The notes under the pieces were generated by a model. It was not told where the DNA came from. It worked only from the letters and a program-made list of their open reading frames with translations, and did no database searches. Positions 10,975-21,570 of a stretch of DNA of 64,000 bases are shown here, piece after piece. This stretch comes from Agapanthus africanus (taxonomy: Eukaryota; Streptophyta; Magnoliopsida; Asparagales; Amaryllidaceae), in NCBI GenBank assembly GCA_030015575.1, contig JASDDO010000026.1, forward strand, positions 25,870,079 through 25,934,078, read 5' to 3'. The position numbers were made by a program, and so were the translations under genes. The number at the start of each line of letters is the position of its first letter. The stretch's first letter is position 1.

Positions 10975-13900
10975 TGTGACACGAGACTCGAAAGACGCCG
11001 AGACCGGAACGACAGCTGAAAAAACAAGATACGATTAGATAACAGTTCAAGAAATACAAAAAAGGGGTTATCAATGCGATAGTTTGCTATACCAGCTGCA
11101 GCAGGTGGCAAAGCCGGAAGGGCCGGTGGCGCGGCCGATCTTTCATCCCCTCCTTCAATTTGTAGCACTGCAGTCAAGACGAGAAAAAGTTAGAAATAAT
11201 TCCATCACTGAAAAAGAAAGATATCAGTCGGAAACTATACTCACCAGCGCCACTAGAGGGAGAAGCGGGTTCAGATGGGAAGGAGAAGTGTGGGAGCAAC
11301 ACCTGATAAAGATGATCAAAAAGCACTCCTGACAAGACACAACAGTACGACTTTAGTACATAAATTATGCGTCTGAAAGATAAAACTAATAAGTTGCAAA
11401 CCCATACCTTCCAACATCTTCGATGGTACAAGGGAGGGCTGAGAGGTGACCACCGCCAAGGCAGTAGTTGACGGCGCTCCTTCGAGCAATGGAGCATCGG
11501 CACTGGCCGCACCTGCGTTAAAAAACAAGGATAAACCTGTCAGGAAAGATTGCAAGATAAAAAAAAGAGGACGGTAATCCGAAATTTACCTGATGAGCCT
11601 CCAGCCGAGACGGAGGCGTCTCCCTCCTCCATCGACATAAGTCCACCACCCGTGGCCTCATCCCCAGACTCCACGGGGGCTGTCGTCATGCTCGCGAGGC
11701 CAGGAGACGGCGGAGGGCCGTAGGCGGGGAGAGCAATGATCGGAGCATTGCCAGACTATTGAGAAAGAGCGGTCGGCTCGTCCTCAGGAATCATGTCCAC
11801 CTCACCCGCTACTCCCTCGGGGTCAGCAGTCGCGGCTGTCTCGTCCACCGTCGCCGCGGGGTCATCGGTCTCAGGCGCTCCATCCGCTGCTACCTCAGGC
11901 TCGGCATCGGCCACCTGCTCAGGCATAGTGGACGTGACCATTTCGTCAGCCACTAGCTCGGGCCCGACAATCCCGGTTGTGTCGTCCGCCATCGGCTCGG
12001 GTTCGACCAATACCTCTTCCTCTGGCCCCTCAGGTTCGACGGTCTCCGCCTCCCCCTCGGTTGGACTTGGCCCTGCAGGACAGAATATATAAGAACCGAC
12101 AGCTTTATAATTCTTACAATAAAATTTTTAAAGAAATATTACCTGAGGTGGACTTATCGTTAGCCTCCCTATTGGCGCGCACCGCCTGTCTGTGAGCTGT
12201 AGACAAGGCGATCGGGGGCTCTTCTGAGGGAGTATCAGCACGGGGTACGGTGCTTGGGCCCGCTCCAATGGCCAAAGCAGCCCTGCGTGCCTTCGCTTCG
12301 CGCCTCAACCGCTTCCTCTCCTCCCGGGCCGTCGCGATGGACCTCTTCGACGCTTCCTTCATCAAGGTGTCGTCGTCCTTATTTAGAGTTGCCTCCAGAG
12401 CCTTCAAGGCATCTCTCATCGGCTCTTCAAGTCGGGTCTCTCGCGGTAGCCCCGAGGAGGCAGAAACATCAGCGGCTGGCCCGGGAAGAGTCTCCGCGTC
12501 ACCTGGCGGGACCGGCATTGTGGTTCCTGCGATAAAAAAGAGGGGATTAGATCGACCATAACAAAAGGAGAATAAAGACTTGATGAATCGAAATGTACCA
12601 AGGCCTAAGGACGCTCTGAGTCGTTCCTCCTCTTGGAAAGTTTTGAGGGAAGCAGCAATGGCTTCTTCAGTGGTGATGCCTGTTTGAAGAAAAGAAAAAA
12701 AAACGTTAGTCAAAGGTAATAATAAAGATATGATGCAATAAAAAAATGCGACTGGTAATTACCCGATTGCGCAAGCTTAGCTAGCCACGCGTCGCGCCTC
12801 GCCAATCGCTCTGAAGCTGCGATGGTGGCCGCCAAGTCCGTGTCATCCGGCGGCATGACTAATCCCCTGTTGGTCCCGTACTCACCCAGGCCCTCGCTAT
12901 AGGGAGCGTGAGGTTCCTGACCGAACGCAACGTCGGCTGCGAAGAGCGACTTCTTTTTCCTCTTCTGCCCACCAGCCCTAGGTGCACCCGGGATCGACTT
13001 GCGCTTTGCAGGCACCTTGGGGCGGCGGGTCCCGATGTCCGCGCCCACACCAGACTCCGGTGAAGCCACAACTACTGTCTCCACTGGAGCACAGGGCGCT
13101 GGTGGTGCATCCGCAGTATCGGGAAGCGGCAATCCGCGTGGAGGACTCTGCACATGCTGTGGTCCGGCTCTAGCATCTTTCAGCGGAGGAACTACCGGGG
13201 TCCTTGGCACCAGAGGAGCTTTGCGGTCGCTACCGGGAGGCACACCCTTACGGTCGACCTGCAATCGCTTTTCTTCCTTTATAACGGCTCCCGTTGAATG
13301 ATTGTACCATTCTGTATATACATTGAGAAGTCGTGGGGCGCAAGCCGGCTCACTGATAAAAAAGTGAGAACCCGTATTCAGACGCATGAAGTGATGCAGC
13401 GCGCTCTCCATCCCTTCTTCAGTAGCAGCAGGTTCCAGTAGGAAAGCCTTCAATGGTACCCCTTGATTGTAGCTCTGTTGTTGGGAGAAACGATGCGGTT
13501 TGTATCTCATGAAAATCACCGCACCGTTCTGCCTAAACACCAGGAAGCCCGGTCTGAAGGAATATAGATGGAGGGTCTCCCGGGCGGTCAAAACTGAGGC
13601 TCCATCTTTGAAAGTGTCTTGCAATGGCCGCACTGCAGTGGTAGATGCCTTTCCAATAGTCAGCACTTTGTCAATGAAAGACACCCCATCTCCAACGGTG
13701 TGGGGGCGAAGGAGCAAACCCCTGGCATTCCGTGGCGATGGAGTCACAATTGAGGCACCAATCAGCTGTATGATTCGAGGGAAGCTGCACCTGTCATAGA
13801 ACGAGGGCCTTTTGTGCATACCGAAGACGCCCGATGTATGTAACTCGAGCCATGATATGAAGTAGTGCATCGGGAAGATCACGTGCAGTACCCCAGGCTC

Positions 13901-15097
13901 ATTAGCATCCACCGTTTGACTGAGGCCGTGATATAGGTGTGCCAAGCCGGCGATCCCAACAGCCACTTTTACCCCAATGGTCATCTGGTGAGCTGGGTAA
14001 AAGACAGAGGGCCGCATATGGCGAGAATGCATCGGGAGTGCAAACCAACTCAGCCATAGCCCAAGAAATCCTAAGAAGAAGGCCTCCTCGTCCATCCCGG
14101 GGGCTGCAACTTCCGCAAAAGACACTGTTGGGGAGTTAGGAAGGAAAAAACCCTTTTGGTCTATTTCCTTCGCCGGCAGGTTATCCAAACCTAGACCGAA
14201 AGGGTCATCAAGTGTGGCAAACTTAGCAGCTTCTGCCGAGAGGACGTTTGGGTGAAGGAATCGAGCGATGAAATCCTCGAAGCTAACTCTGCGGCTCCCA
14301 CGTTCGATAAAAAGGGCCTCATAGATGTTCAACACTTTGATCAAGCTTGGAAATTGATGTTGAACAGCATTCTCCGGAGTGAGGCCCCTTACTGCCGGCT
14401 AAGCACCAAAGACATACTCGTCTGTAGGAAGCAACTCCTCATTTTGCTCCCCTATAACCGGTAAGCCGGAGACCTCTGTGAATTCCTCCAAAGAAATCGA
14501 CACTTCCCGGTCCATTGCGAGGAAAGTGTGAGTAGGAATGTTCCACTGCTCCAAAAAGGCCTTAAACCACCAGGTAGGAAGCGTGGGATATTGGAAGAGA
14601 GAAACGTAAACTGCAGTATACAACCCTAGCCTTATCAACTGCGACTTCTTCGCCGACAGGATGTAGCGAGCCCATGACAGATAGCCGATCGGATGGCGGG
14701 GGATCAGACCTATGTTATATGATTGCCCCCAAGGTCACGCCTCACCTTGACAAATACGGCGTCCCAGGATATCCAAAACCATAGGACGCTGAACCGGTAT
14801 TGCATCTATAGCAGGATGAAGAAAGCCTTTTGAAGTCCAATCAACCATCTCCACGGCATACTGCACCGGGGGTGGGCTGGCATAGTGGATCGCCGTAATA
14901 GGCTCTGACGTTACTGCGCACGAGAAGCTCCGTCGACCCATGATGATTTGGTTGTACCACGACCCCCAAAGGTGAAGATTCTTATATTTCGGGTCGTGGT
15001 CCCTGATCATAGCTAGGACTTCGCGGTCCACGGGCGCTTCGGGAAATCCTTCCTCCAAACGAGCAAATGGGAATGAAGTATCGAAAGACATGTTCAC
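10306..15097 (-). CDS. Antisense multi-exon accessory gene of the Tat element
   Basis: Running right to left on -, this tract has long coding blocks separated by short (about 70-85 base) AT-rich gaps that begin GT and end AG. Clear gaps lie near 12,680-12,762, 12,527-12,598, 12,073-12,142, 11,513-11,589 and 11,329-11,407; further ones are likely near 11,170-11,245 and 11,020-11,090. Blocks at 14,399-15,097 include SISLEEFTEVSGLPV, reminiscent of the plant mobile domain. The largest block (12,763-14,344) is rich in Pro, Arg and Lys towards its end. Middle blocks are acidic and Ala/Pro rich, and the last (10,306 to about 11,017) is a probable coiled coil. Opposite-strand genes between pol and the 3' LTR are known in Tat relatives (Retand, Grande). 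Its role is unknown. Whether the set is expressed or whole cannot be told from sequence. Confidence 0.6.
14399..15097 (-). CDS. Plant-mobile-domain-like first blocks of the antisense gene
   Basis: The first block (15,097-14,735) starts MNMSFDTSFPFARLEEGFPE. The second (14,638-14,399) has WWFKAFLEQWN, then THTFLAMDREVSISLEEFTEVSGLPV and GEQNEELLPTDEYVF. Known plant mobile domain proteins have a helix followed by a 'tLeDvalltGLPv' motif at this place, which is the basis for the tentative call. The upstream region towards the LTR (15,100-15,230) is AT-rich and could hold the promoter, but no clear TATA box was fixed. Confidence 0.45.
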
Positions 15098-15229
15098 TGC
15101 AAGGGAACAAAATTAGCCGTTAGTGTTGTAATTCCAACGCTTGGCGTTTAAAAAAAAAGATAATAATAATAATAAAATTATTAATTAATTAATTAAATTA
15201 ATTAAAAAATTAATTAAAATTAATTACAC

Positions 15230-17810
15230 CACATTGCAGTGCAGTGGGTAGGGGACCAAATGGGGACCCACAAAATCTGGATGACAATGCATCAGTTAAT
15301 AAGACAACCCCTTTATTGGATGAGACTGTCAGTTAATCCCCAAGAGAATATTCTCATTAATAATAAAAATCCCTAGAGACAAGGAGAAAATCTCTTCTTT
15401 CAGAGCAAAACTCTGTCACAGAGTGACACTTGTCAAACTCTGGTCTCAGGGGAATAAGATTCCTTAAAAGAGCCTAGCTCTGTGATAATGATGAGAAAAT
15501 CTGTTTAAAAAAGAAAAAATTTCTTTAAACTCCTGAAAGATTACATTTTTTTTTGGGGGATCCTAAAAGATCCATGAAGACTCTTAGGAGTTCTTCATTT
15601 TTTGGATCAAAAAAAAAGATCTATATTCTGATCCATGAGCAAAGCTCTGTTCATGGGTTAAAACCGATGAACAAGATCTCTGTGGATCTATGGATTCTTG
15701 AGAGCAAAGCTCAGTTGGTGAAACCCCAAAGGGGTTTTCTATAGATCAGAAGATCTATGAGAGCAAGGCTCTATTGGTTAAGATTAATTAAAATTAATTC
15801 AATCTAAGATAATTTTACCTAAAGTTTTTCTAACTTTGGAAATGAGAGCAAAGCTCTGGAGTTCTTGAAACAAAAGCAAGGCTCTGAAGTTCTTAAGCAA
15901 GAGCAAAGCTCTGAAAATCAAAATCTTGGAAAATGGTAAAAATTTTCTAAGGGCCAGGGGTCCTATTTATAGGAGCTTGCGCCCCTTCAACTCCTGAGTT
16001 GATCCAACGGCCAGGATCTTGCTACCGCTGCACTCACGTGCGCGCCACGTGAGTGCAACGGTGGGGGGGCATTTGTTTCCCCCAATCAGAGCAAAGCTCT
16101 GTTTGAATTTCAAAAATTCAAAATTTGAAGCAACGCTTCAAATTCCTTGCGCTGCGCGCAACGCGCCACGTGTCAAAAACTGATACGTCAGCGCAGCGCC
16201 GAAGGCAGCGCGCCCAATCAGAGCAAGGCTCTATTTAAAACAAAAATTAAAGGAAGCAACGTTTCAGCTGCGCAAGCGCTGCGCTGCGCGACACGTGTCA
16301 GCGCAGGTGCGCAAGCGCAGTGGCGCAAGCGCTGCGCTGCGCGACACGTGTCAACGCAGTTGCGCTGTGCTGTGCGCTGCGCGACACGTGTCAGCGCAGT
16401 TGCGCTGCGCTCTGCGCTGCGTGACACGTGTCACGCGCTGGGGCGTTTGCGCCAAACAGAATTAAAATTCTAGTAAGATCCTTCTGTTCTTGTTAAAACA
16501 AGAAGATTGCCTTCTTTAAAACAGAAGCCCTTGGATCAAAAATCTAACGGTGAGGAAAATTTCCCAAATCACTCAGAGAATGATCTCTTTAACAAACCTA
16601 ACAAATCTATGGGCACTATATAAAGACCCCTAGACCCCAACTCAAAAGATCATCAACATCAAGAATCATCAAGAATTTCAACTCTGAAGAAACTTGAAAA
16701 GAAACTCAAGAAAAAGGTAAAAAAAAACCCTTTAAAATAGAAGAATTTCTTCTGAATAGATCATTGATCTAAGAACAAGATCAATGATCTTCAATAAAAA
16801 CAAATAACAATAGTGCCTTGCACTTTTTATGAACCATTGGTTCTGGAATCTCAAAGATTCTTTTCTTGAATCCTTGGATCAAGTTATTGAAACAGTGCCT
16901 TGCACTTGCAAAACTGCACTGTTGCGCTCCTGTGTTGGCGCAAGCCACTAGAGAGCGCCACGTGTCAGTATCAGAACCACTTGCGCTATGCGCTTTTAAA
17001 ATAGAGCATTGCTCTCTGAAATTGGCGCAACTCATCAGAGCGCGCCAAGTGTCAGCAGCGCAAGCGCGGCGCACTGGCGCAGCGCACTGCGCTTGCATGA
17101 CACGTGTCACCACCACAAGCGCCTGCGCTCAATGATTGGCGCAAAACGCCTGACAAATGCACTGCATTGTTTACTGAAGGGCCAGGCCCAAATTAAAAGG
17201 GCCTAGCAGGCCAAAATAAAATGCAATGCATTAAAAGGGCAGAGCCCAAACAAAATAGATGCTCTGCATCATTTATAAAAGGGCAGAGCCCAAACAAAAT
17301 AAAATGCAATGCATTAAAAGGGCAGAGCCCAAACAAAATAGATGCTCTGCATCATTTATAAAAGGGCAGAGCCCAAACAAAACAAAATGCAATGCATAAA
17401 AAGGGCAGAGCCCAAACAAAATAGATGCTCTGTATCATTTATAAAAGGGCAGAGCCCAAACAAAACAAAATGCAATGCATAAAAAGGGCAGAGCCCAAGC
17501 AAAATAGATGCTCTGCATCATTTATAAAAGGGCAGAGCCCAAATAAAACAAGAAATGCAGTGCATTATTAAAAAGGGGCAAAGCCCTAGCACGGGCCTAA
17601 TAGGCCAAATGCAAATAAGATGTTGAACATTTTTCAACTGAACTTAGCCCAATCATGGCCATAAGTCCTCAAATTAAATTGACTGAGCACGGCTGCTCCC
17701 CTAAATCAATTTACATCCGGTTCGAGGGTACATCTCCGAACTCCTCTGACTCCTATCGTTGTAATCCTTCAACGACGTCAGAAAGGTGATGGGTCCTGAC
17801 AACCACACAT
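15230..17810 (+). repeat. LTR of element A (right copy)
   Basis: Matches 1-1,966 from about 15,701 on; the part before that is probably the LTR start, preceded by a purine-rich GTGGGTAGGGGACC tract near 15,247 that may be the polypurine tract. A TATA box (CTATATAAAG, 16,615-16,624) is followed by CATCATCAACATCAAGAATC, a plausible transcription start area. The left edge is uncertain because the corresponding end of the other copy lies outside the window. Confidence 0.7.
17195..17570 (+). repeat. Tandem repeat inside the right LTR
   Basis: About four units of 80-92 bp, each with GATGCTCTGCATC, GGGCAGAGCCC and AATGCAATGCATT. The left LTR has only about two shortened units (1,640-1,735), so the copy number changed after the LTRs were separate. 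Confidence 0.8.
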
Positions 17811-17882
17811 CAACACGGACTGTGGGGTCTTTAAACTCACGGACTTATGTGTTCTTAAACCAAAACACGGACTGTGGGGTCC

Positions 17883-19403
17883 TGATTGGTTCAAAAAAGT
17901 GTTTTTGTAGTGTAATCGCAATCAATAACGGTGTCGCGCGTAGCTAGACCGAGATGAGTACGGATCGTCCTCTGGGAAACGTTGAACCTTTTATTCTTAC
18001 TTTAGATGTGTTGAGAAAGAGAGGAGGAAGAAATAAGAATGTTGTAGAATAGTTGTAGGATCTAGATCTACGTTAAACACAGAAAAATATAGATCTAGAA
18101 TAACTACAGATGTAAGTTATGATCAGAAGAGGGCTTGTAGGGTTCATTAGAATTTAGTAGTTATGGATGATTAATTAAAGATTACTCTTTCTATCCTTTA
18201 ATAGATTTAAAACTAGAAAGACAATGATACGTGTAGATTAGGGTTTCTGGAGGGAAAAGGAATCCCACTCTTAACCCCTATCTCGACACGGAACTCCGTT
18301 CATATCTAGCCTTTACCAAAACAATCATTAATCTAATCTCTAATCGCGGTTGAGACTAACAATGAATTGTTAGCGCGCCCGATTAGGATGTTAATGATTC
18401 TTTTGATAAAGTTTATAAACTTTATAGGACTTAAAAAGAGTTTAGAGATGTTCATCATCCATTAGCCTACCCTAATCCTACGAACCCTAACAAGCGGAGA
18501 ATTACTCGCGCATGTTGGGAGAAAAAGAGATGGAGAGAAATTGCATAATTAAACTACGAAGAAATAGAATACGAAAAAGAAAGCTACCTTTATTAATCAA
18601 CAATATTCATTACACTTTGATTCCTTAGAAAATGATTACAAAGACTAGTTTGCTTCTCGATCTCTTCTAAGGAGTTAGACGAACAGTTGATGATCAGCCT
18701 GGATGCGTGAGCCGTCTTGGACTTCATGATCTCGTCGGCTTGATGATTTTTCCAAGAGGCTCTCGGTCCTTATTTATAGTCCCAGAGCCAGAACCCTAGC
18801 TTCCTAATTTGGAAACTAGTTGTTACGATTCTAACCAAAAAAATCCAGAATCCCAACTCCCTTAAAGTGCGGCGGAACCGCGACCGTTGGATAGGTTTGA
18901 CCGCGGATCCGCGGTCTTATGGTGGGATCTTGGCCTTAAATTTCTTGTGGCTTCTTCTGGTGACATGTGGTGATCTTTTGAATCTCTAGAAACTGAAAAT
19001 CTTTTCTACGTCACTGCCAGAATTGATTTCTTTAGTTTACTTTCTTAATTAGGTATGTTTGTTTTGCCAACTTTGATTTCCTTGATTTCAGCCCTGCAAA
19101 TTCTGCACAATATCTCAACAAATAATATTTAGTAGAGTTTGTTATATTGAGATATTAACTTAACCATTAAGAATTAGTCAAAGGTATTTAATAAGGTAAG
19201 CATATTTAATTGGGCCAAATGTTACATGGATAATATATGCTTACTTTTTCCTACCAAATGTTAATTATAATATATAAACACATGAAAATAGTATTTTTAC
19301 AGATAAACCCTAATATGTATCATAAATTATAATAAACACCTTTCATTATATAGAAATAGTAGGAAAAATGTCATATTAAATGTGCAGTTTTATCAACTGA
19401 ACA
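17883..19403 (-). mobile_element. Solo LTR (1.52 kb) inserted in element B leader
   Basis: The insert begins TGATTGG and ends CTGAACA (TG...CA), and is bounded on both sides by GGTCC (17,878-17,882 and 19,404-19,408), a 5-bp target duplication. Orientation is set by a reverse-strand CTATAAATAAGGACC TATA box at about 18,768-18,782 and by a terminal stretch (CCGTACTCATC..., GACACCGTTATTGATTGCG) that matches the end of the + strand LTR at 50,716-52,626. No coding region lies inside, so it reads as a solo LTR. It is younger than its host element. Confidence 0.8.
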
Positions 19404-20090
19404 GGTCCTTAAACCCACGGACTTATGCGTCCTTAAACTTATGGACCCCCATGTCCCTAAACTGGCAATGGACAGCAATGTCCCTAAACTACCTATGGAC
19501 CTCCATGTCCCTAAACTGGTAATGGACCGCAATGTCTCTAAACTATCTATGGACCACTATGTCCCTAAACTGGAACAATAGAGCCCCCAAATGCTCTTTT
19601 GTCGGATCCAAACGATCCCGTTAAGTTGATCTTAGTCTTAAATCAGACTAACGTATCCTTAACGAACGTATAAGTTGATCTTGGCCTCAATATGGCTAAC
19701 GTATCCTTAAAATAAAACACCAAACCTAAATCTAAGTAAACACGGATTTGGACTAATCCACGTCCTACGGGCGACGGCATAACTTAGTCTCCGTATACAA
19801 TCCACGGGCATCCACAAACAAAACAAACACACACGACACGAAGTGAAATTCTGGAGAAGGAGAAAGTGGCTACCGCGATGCGGTAGCGTAATTAACTGCA
19901 GGGGCTTGCGCCTGCAGGGAAGAGCGTCCCCACAATCAAAAACCCCTCAAACGAAGGGAAATCTGACAAAGTCTGCTACATCGGCCGCATCCGTCTAAAC
20001 CTCCGATACACGGTGCCATAAATCAACTTAGCATCTTCGGAGAGGTAGACGGATAAAACCATATAGCATCTGCCTCGAATCTCTGGCCAG
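19404..20090 (+). repeat. Leader of element B (minisatellite plus untranslated leader)
   Basis: 19,404-19,580 has about six CCATGTCCCTAAACTGG-type units. From 19,581 it follows 2,214-2,735 closely, including TTAAGTTGATCTTAG, the TACGG...CCGTA two-helix module (19,766-19,812) and CATCTTCGGAGAGGT. This shared leader ties elements A and B to one family. Confidence 0.85.
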
Positions 20091-20830
20091 ACGTCTCCAT
20101 GTCTTGGCCCCATTCGGAGGGGAACAGTCTTCTTTCGGCAGTTTCGGAGAGTTTAGCGCCGATTCTGCCCCCAGTTCATCCACATCGCTTTCTGACGCTG
20201 GCGGAGCTTCTTCATCATATACAGAGGAATGGGAGACCATATGGCATCTTTCCACACGTTCTTCTGCTTCCTCCGATGAGTTATTTTCTTCATCATCGTC
20301 ACTGTCCCCGTCCTCAAGAATATACTTGAGGAATTCTTCGAGTGTGACCTGTGTTCGTGCTTTCTGATTGTACTCTTCCATCACGTCTATATATCTTTGG
20401 ATGTTCATGCGCTTGTTGACATATTCAGCAGGCTGCATAGGCTTCTTGATCTTCTTCTTTTTCTAAGAAGACTTCGAAGGCTTGACTTGGGGACTTTCCC
20501 CCTTGTTGGCGGTTTTTGGCGCGGGACGCGGTTCAACATCTTTTCTATAATTCGGGCTCAAGTGGGCTTTTCCATTTGATCGCCGGACATGCTTCTAGAT
20601 CCTTCAACATTCTTTTAGTTTTTGCTGAAAGAAATACTTCCCATGGAGTTTCTTCCACGATCGAGCAGGATGCCCCCAGCACATCCACTTTTTTAGGAGC
20701 ATGCTTTTGGAACGGATCTATCCTCCAATTATCAGACAGTGTGAATTTGCCCTGTTGATACTAGTCCTCGACCCAGTTTTTGAAGACGTAGCATCGCTAT
20801 TCAACATGAGCTAACCTCTAACTGAATACT
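20028..20830 (-). pseudogene. Gag-like segment of element B, on the opposite strand
   Basis: Retroelement fossil part. Reading on -, FKNWVEDQYQQGKFTLSDNW (near 20,790-20,730) closely matches the Gag tail of element A. Further on is YIDVMEEYNQKARTQ followed by a very acidic Asp/Glu/Ser stretch. It lies opposite in strand to the flanking leader and integrase parts. Confidence 0.7.
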
Positions 20831-21155
20831 CAACTCCGCCTCAACGAGATGGACGCTCTAGACGAGACTCGAATGATGGCGCAACAGAATATGGAAGTCT
20901 ATAAAGTGCTGATGTCACGAGCCTATGCTAAAATGACACGATAACGTTCATTCCGAAAGAATGAGTTAGTGCTTATCTTACGCCGACCCATTATCCCAAA
21001 ACGTGCAAAACGGGGGAAATTCGAGCCCAATTATGAAGGCCCATATGTTATTGCAAAAGTCTTCCAAGGTAAAGCATACCAACTGATTGACATGAATGGA
21101 GAAAGGCCAATGCCTCCCATCAACGGTTGATTTCTGAAGAAATATTATGCTTGAT
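20831..21155 (+). pseudogene. Integrase C-terminal region of element B
   Basis: Retroelement fossil part. ALDETRMMAQQNMEVYK, RRPIIPKRAKRGKFEPNYEG and FLKKYYA mirror the end of element A's integrase, with clear divergence. Confidence 0.8.
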
Positions 21156-21159
21156 GAAC

Positions 21160-21570
21160 TAATATTGTGGTCCAATACGACCTTAAACTACTGTGGTCCA
21201 AAATGACCCTAAACTAATGCCTGGTCCAAGATGACCTTAAACTAAAACTACCCTACGGAGAGTAAAATAACTTATCGTACACTATCCACGGGCAACCTTC
21301 ACGACATAGAAGTCAATCAAACCGCTAAACTCCGTATGGTCCGAGACGACCTTAAACTACTACATGGTTCGAGATGACCTTAAACTACTGCTCGGTCCGA
21401 GACGACCTTAAACTACTGTGGTTCGAGACGACCTTAAACTACTGCGGTTCGAGACGACCTTAAACTACTGCGGTCTGAGACGACCTTAAACTACTGCCTA
21501 GTCCGAAATGACCCTAAACTACTGCCTGGTCCGAGATGACCTTAAACTAAAACGGTCCTACGGCGAGTAA
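21160..21570 (+). repeat. Minisatellite GACGACCTTAAACTACTG
   Basis: About ten units of 26-33 bp with a GGTCCGAGACGACCTTAAAC core, the element B counterpart of 6,757-6,862. Interrupted at 21,245-21,330 by a two-helix module. Confidence 0.85.

Larger units (their letters stand above)
1..17810 (+). mobile_element. Tat-lineage Ty3/gypsy LTR retrotransposon fossil (element A)
   Basis: Two long LTR-like copies (left one cut by the window edge, right one about 15,230-17,810) flank gag-pol remnants on + in the order Gag tail, reverse transcriptase, RNase H, second RNase H, integrase. The second, archaeal-type RNase H after the usual one is the hallmark of the Tat lineage. A long 3' zone of tandem repeats and an accessory gene on the opposite strand also fit Tat relatives such as Retand and Grande. 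The element is clearly broken, with perhaps half a dozen interruptions, and the LTR copies differ at many sites, so it is not recent. The right LTR is followed by a second copy of the internal leader, so the array continues into element B. Confidence 0.85.
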
